Below are positions 14,945 through 16,319 of a stretch of DNA of 16,319 nucleotides, one piece after another; the stretch's first letter is position 1; each line of letters starts with the position of its first letter. This DNA comes from JBMOLK01 sp049325575. Its GTDB lineage: Bacteria > Bacillota > Clostridia > Acetivibrionales > Acetivibrionaceae. The notes under the pieces are model-generated. The model was not told the DNA's origin, searched no databases, and saw nothing but the letters and a program-made list of their open reading frames with translations. Location of the stretch: the NCBI GenBank assembly GCA_049325575.1, contig JBMOLK010000093.1, positions 1 through 16,319 on the forward strand. The letters are read 5' to 3'. The translations under genes and the position numbers were made by a program.

Positions 14945-15310
14945 ATGGCTAACTATAATGACGCAAGAGCAGAAACCTTTAACATTACGCATTTTCTAAT
15001 CAGACTGGTTGTAGGTGCAGTTGTACTTGCAATTACTGCAGCTTTAACTCCAGGTTTCGCAATAACAGGGATCTGGCCGCTTATATTTGGTGCAGTTATT
15101 CTATCAGCACTTGACTACCTGGCGTTAAGAGTGCTTGGAGTAAATGCAACTCCTTTTGGCAGAGGAATAACAGGGTTTATACTGGCAGCCGTAATTATAT
15201 ATATTACCCAATTCTTTGTGGGAGGCTATAATGTAAATATAGTTGGTGCAATAATTGGTGCTTTGATTTACGGTATTATTGATGCGGTTATTCCCGGAAG
15301 AGCAATGTAA
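14945..15310 (+). CDS. Small membrane protein, phage-holin-family (4-TM, YvlD-like)
   Basis: 121 residues with four hydrophobic segments: ~20-37 (LVVGAVVLAITAALTPGF), ~40-60 (GIWPLIFGAVILSALDYLAL), ~70-92 (GRGITGFILAAVIIYITQFF) and ~95-116 (IVGAIIGALIYGIIDAVI). This is the pattern of the 'phage holin family / mycobacterial 4-TMS holin' group, which includes YvlD. Despite the name these are chromosomal membrane proteins of unknown function, and no lysis gene is nearby. The ATG at 14945 is preferred because AAGGATGTGAT lies just before it, whereas the ATG 24 bases upstream has no ribosome site and would contain this one. It stands alone, with its own strong terminator, between gltX and the probable 6S RNA. 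Confidence 0.75.
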   Translation: MANYNDARAETFNITHFLIRLVVGAVVLAITAALTPGFAITGIWPLIFGAVILSALDYLALRVLGVNATPFGRGITGFILAAVIIYITQFFVGGYNVNIVGAIIGALIYGIIDAVIPGRAM

Positions 15311-15314
15311 AACG

Positions 15315-15361
15315 TATAAAAGAAAAAGCCTAAGCGTATTGCTTAGGCTTTTTCTTTTATA
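15315..15361. terminator. Bidirectional terminator, 21-bp perfect stem
   Basis: Positions 15315-15335 and 15341-15361 are perfect complements around the five-base loop GTATT. The stem core AAGCCTAAGC/GCTTAGGCTT is extended by A-rich and T-rich arms, so each strand ends in a T-rich tract. It closes the holin-family gene on the plus strand and can equally end the minus-strand RNA that runs toward it from ~15597. Confidence 0.9.
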
Positions 15362-15364
15362 TTT

Positions 15365-15597
15365 AATACCCAAAATGCCGTTTCCCTATATTTTGACACC
15401 TAGCCCATGCTAGGTGGGTGTCCTGCTAAAAGCTTCTGCCTTCCTCCGCCGTTGCACATACCTTAAGGCATGCGTCGGAATTAACTTGAGGCCTGACATC
15501 TGCTTTCAAACTCCAAACTCCCTTATGTCAAATGTAGGTTCAAAATAATAGGCTACTACGAACATTCCAGGCTTAACTTAACCTTTTTCTTTCGCAC
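15365..15597 (-). ncRNA. ssrS: Structured RNA, probable 6S RNA
   Basis: This non-coding stretch folds into one long rod. An outer stem 15571-15563 / 15377-15369 is nine pairs including three G-U pairs that are valid only in minus-strand RNA. An inner closing stem 15538-15526 / 15398-15385 has 12 pairs with one bulge. A bubble follows with a 7-bp side hairpin (15398-15415, ACCTAGC/GCTAGGT) on one side, then a long apical arm (about 15431-15505) with the palindromic CCTTAAGG near its tip. Closing stem, central bubble and long apical arm are the 6S layout. The 5' AATGTTCG and 3' CGGCATT recall the terminal stem of E. coli 6S as I remember it. 6S RNA binds sigma-A holoenzyme and dampens transcription in stationary phase. 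A perfect -10 lies just upstream and a bidirectional terminator downstream. Two internal pairs are better on the plus strand, so the strand call is not beyond doubt. Confidence 0.5.
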
Positions 15598-15603
15598 AAA
15601 CAC

Positions 15604-15633
15604 ATTATATCATCATCTAAGCTACAAAAACAA
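15604..15633 (-). promoter_or_regulatory. Promoter of the structured RNA
   Basis: On the minus strand TTGTTT (15633-15628), 18 bases, TATAAT (15609-15604, perfect). The predicted start is near 15597, at the edge of the folded region. Confidence 0.5.
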
Positions 15634-15736
15634 ACAATCCTAAATACTTTTAAAGCTGTTAAACCTCATCTATTATTATAAAACTTTTAAATGCTTAATA
15701 ATTCAAAATTATATTTGGGTTTGCTAAGTACTATGT

Positions 15737-15768
15737 CCCTAAATCCTTGTATAATAAGGGTTTTAGGG
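15737..15768 (+). terminator. Terminator-like hairpin facing right, near the glycosylase gene
   Basis: CCCTAAATCCTT (15737-15748) pairs with AAGGGTTTTAGGG (15756-15768) with one bulge and one G-U pair, followed on the plus strand by TTTTATT. On the minus strand the sequence after the stem is ACATAG, so it would not work as an intrinsic terminator for the glycosylase gene. No plus-strand gene upstream explains it. The AT-rich stretch 15634-15736 holds nothing else I can support. Confidence 0.4.
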
Positions 15769-15785
15769 TTTTATTGTCAAGGGCT

Positions 15786-15807
15786 TATTTCCCAATACCG
15801 GGAAATA
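15786..15807. repeat. Perfect 8-bp palindrome TATTTCCC-N6-GGGAAATA
   Basis: TATTTCCC (15786-15793) and GGGAAATA (15800-15807) are exact complements around AATACC, five bases beyond the glycosylase stop codon. Neither strand has a T-run, so it is not an ordinary terminator. It may be a protein-binding operator or an mRNA 3'-end hairpin. Confidence 0.4.
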
Positions 15808-15812
15808 TATAC

Positions 15813-16319
15813 TTACTTTGCACCGATCTTATTTTCCCGTGCATAATAGAAAAGATACTGCTGTGCAAAACCTGCATACTCTCCAAAATAATCTGCCGCA
15901 AAATCCTGTATTTCCTTAAAGCCGGCCTCTCTTTTAAAGTACAGCTCCTCCATAACTCTTTTTACCCAGACGTCAGTTGGAAAAACATCGTATTTTGTAC
16001 CGCTGTAAAGTAAAACACAATCAGCAACCTTAGGACCTACTCCTGAAAACTTCATCAGATAATCTCTTGCCCCGGATGTATTCATCCCCGCCACATCCGT
16101 GAGCTTTATAATTCCTTCGTTTATCATCTGGGATGCACTTATTATATACTTACACCTGAATCCTCCCCTGCAAACCTCCAGCTTTTCAAGAGTTGACTGG
16201 GCAAGCTCCCTGTGATGGGGAAAAGTATGGTACTTCTGTCCATCCATTTCAATCTCATTTCCATATACCTTTGATATGGCAGCAACGGTTTTCATAATCA
16301 TGGGTATCCTGTTGTTTGC
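15813..16319 (-). CDS. 8-oxoguanine DNA glycosylase, C-terminal part (window edge)
   Basis: The gene runs off the right edge: the frame is open to 16319 and reads ANNRIP before the internal Met at 16301, matching the ANN-I-P stretch of OGG1-type glycosylases, so that Met is not the start. OGG removes 8-oxoguanine from DNA and cuts the strand by its lyase activity. Counting from the Met at 16301, the helix-hairpin-helix with the catalytic lysine is FSGVGPKVADC (K91) and the catalytic aspartate is in FPTDVWVKR (D110). Residues 44-56 (CRGGFRCKYIISA) match the family's G-F/Y-R-x-K/R-Y-I helix. The C-terminus YAGFAQQYLFYYAREN is complete. AlkA-type glycosylases are related, but the GVGPKVADC/PTDVWV pair favours OGG. 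Confidence 0.9.
   Translation of the reverse strand, partial: ANNRIPMIMKTVAAISKVYGNEIEMDGQKYHTFPHHRELAQSTLEKLEVCRGGFRCKYIISASQMINEGIIKLTDVAGMNTSGARDYLMKFSGVGPKVADCVLLYSGTKYDVFPTDVWVKRVMEELYFKREAGFKEIQDFAADYFGEYAGFAQQYLFYYARENKIGAK

Noticed and set aside
14945..15310. Holin-family gene as evidence of a prophage
   Set aside because: No endolysin, phage structural gene or integrase is nearby, and this family is common on Firmicutes chromosomes outside prophages.
15361..15600. tmRNA, SRP RNA or RNase P RNA as identity of the structured RNA
   Set aside because: None of their signatures is present: no tag reading frame with a tRNA-like end, no SRP tip motif, no RNase P conserved core. The rod with a central bubble fits 6S better.
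1..16319. CRISPR array, riboswitches other than the T-box, replication origin
   Set aside because: I saw no regularly spaced repeats, no other recognisable riboswitch core and no DnaA-box cluster on either strand.

Overview
The window looks like chromosome from a low-GC, spore-forming Clostridia member. A cellulolytic Acetivibrio/Ruminiclostridium-type lineage is my guess from the protein sequences, not something shown here. The evidence for a spore former is a Spo0H-type sigma factor and a three-gene GerA-type germinant receptor operon. The core is the well-known Firmicutes block gltX - cysE - cysS - mrnC - rlmB - rae1(yacP) - sigH, all on the minus strand, followed by a small tRNA cluster.

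Layout. Positions 1-3275 are a mosaic of decayed or partial mobile elements. They hold repeated motifs from an unknown element end (41-120), an IS481/ISNCY-like pair made of a frameshifted DUF6431 gene and a transposase lacking its C-terminus, and an apparently intact Mu-type DDE transposase (1627-3219) whose outer end lies against the terminator of the tRNA cluster. Positions 3281-3687 carry terminators, tRNA-Thr(GGU), a wrecked second tRNA-Thr(GGU), tRNA-Gly(CCC) and their promoter. Positions 3713-6421 hold sigH, rae1, rlmB and mrnC, with a perfect sigma-A promoter before sigH and a good one before mrnC. Positions 6580-10469 hold a plus-strand gerA-gerB-gerC operon inserted between mrnC and cysS. 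Positions 10497-14602 hold cysS and cysE, a cysteine-specific T-box leader, and gltX. Positions 14945-15361 hold a small membrane protein of the 4-TM 'phage holin family' with a very strong terminator. Positions 15365-15633 hold a structured RNA with its own promoter, probably 6S RNA. The window ends inside an 8-oxoguanine DNA glycosylase gene (15813 to the edge).

How the genes relate. cysE and cysS overlap and sit behind a T-box with a UGC specifier, so cysteine synthesis and cysteinyl-tRNA charging probably respond together to uncharged tRNA-Cys. The gltX transcript runs straight into the same leader. mrnC, rlmB and rae1 handle 23S rRNA maturation and modification and ribosome-linked mRNA cleavage. 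sigH starts the sporulation programme, and the ger operon supplies the germination receptor of the resulting spores.

I do not see a convincing undescribed biological system. The points most worth a second look are the probable 6S RNA, the Mu-type transposon end beside the tRNA terminator, the U7 frameshift site in the DUF6431 gene, the tRNA-Thr wreck, and the inserted ger operon with its unusual GerC.
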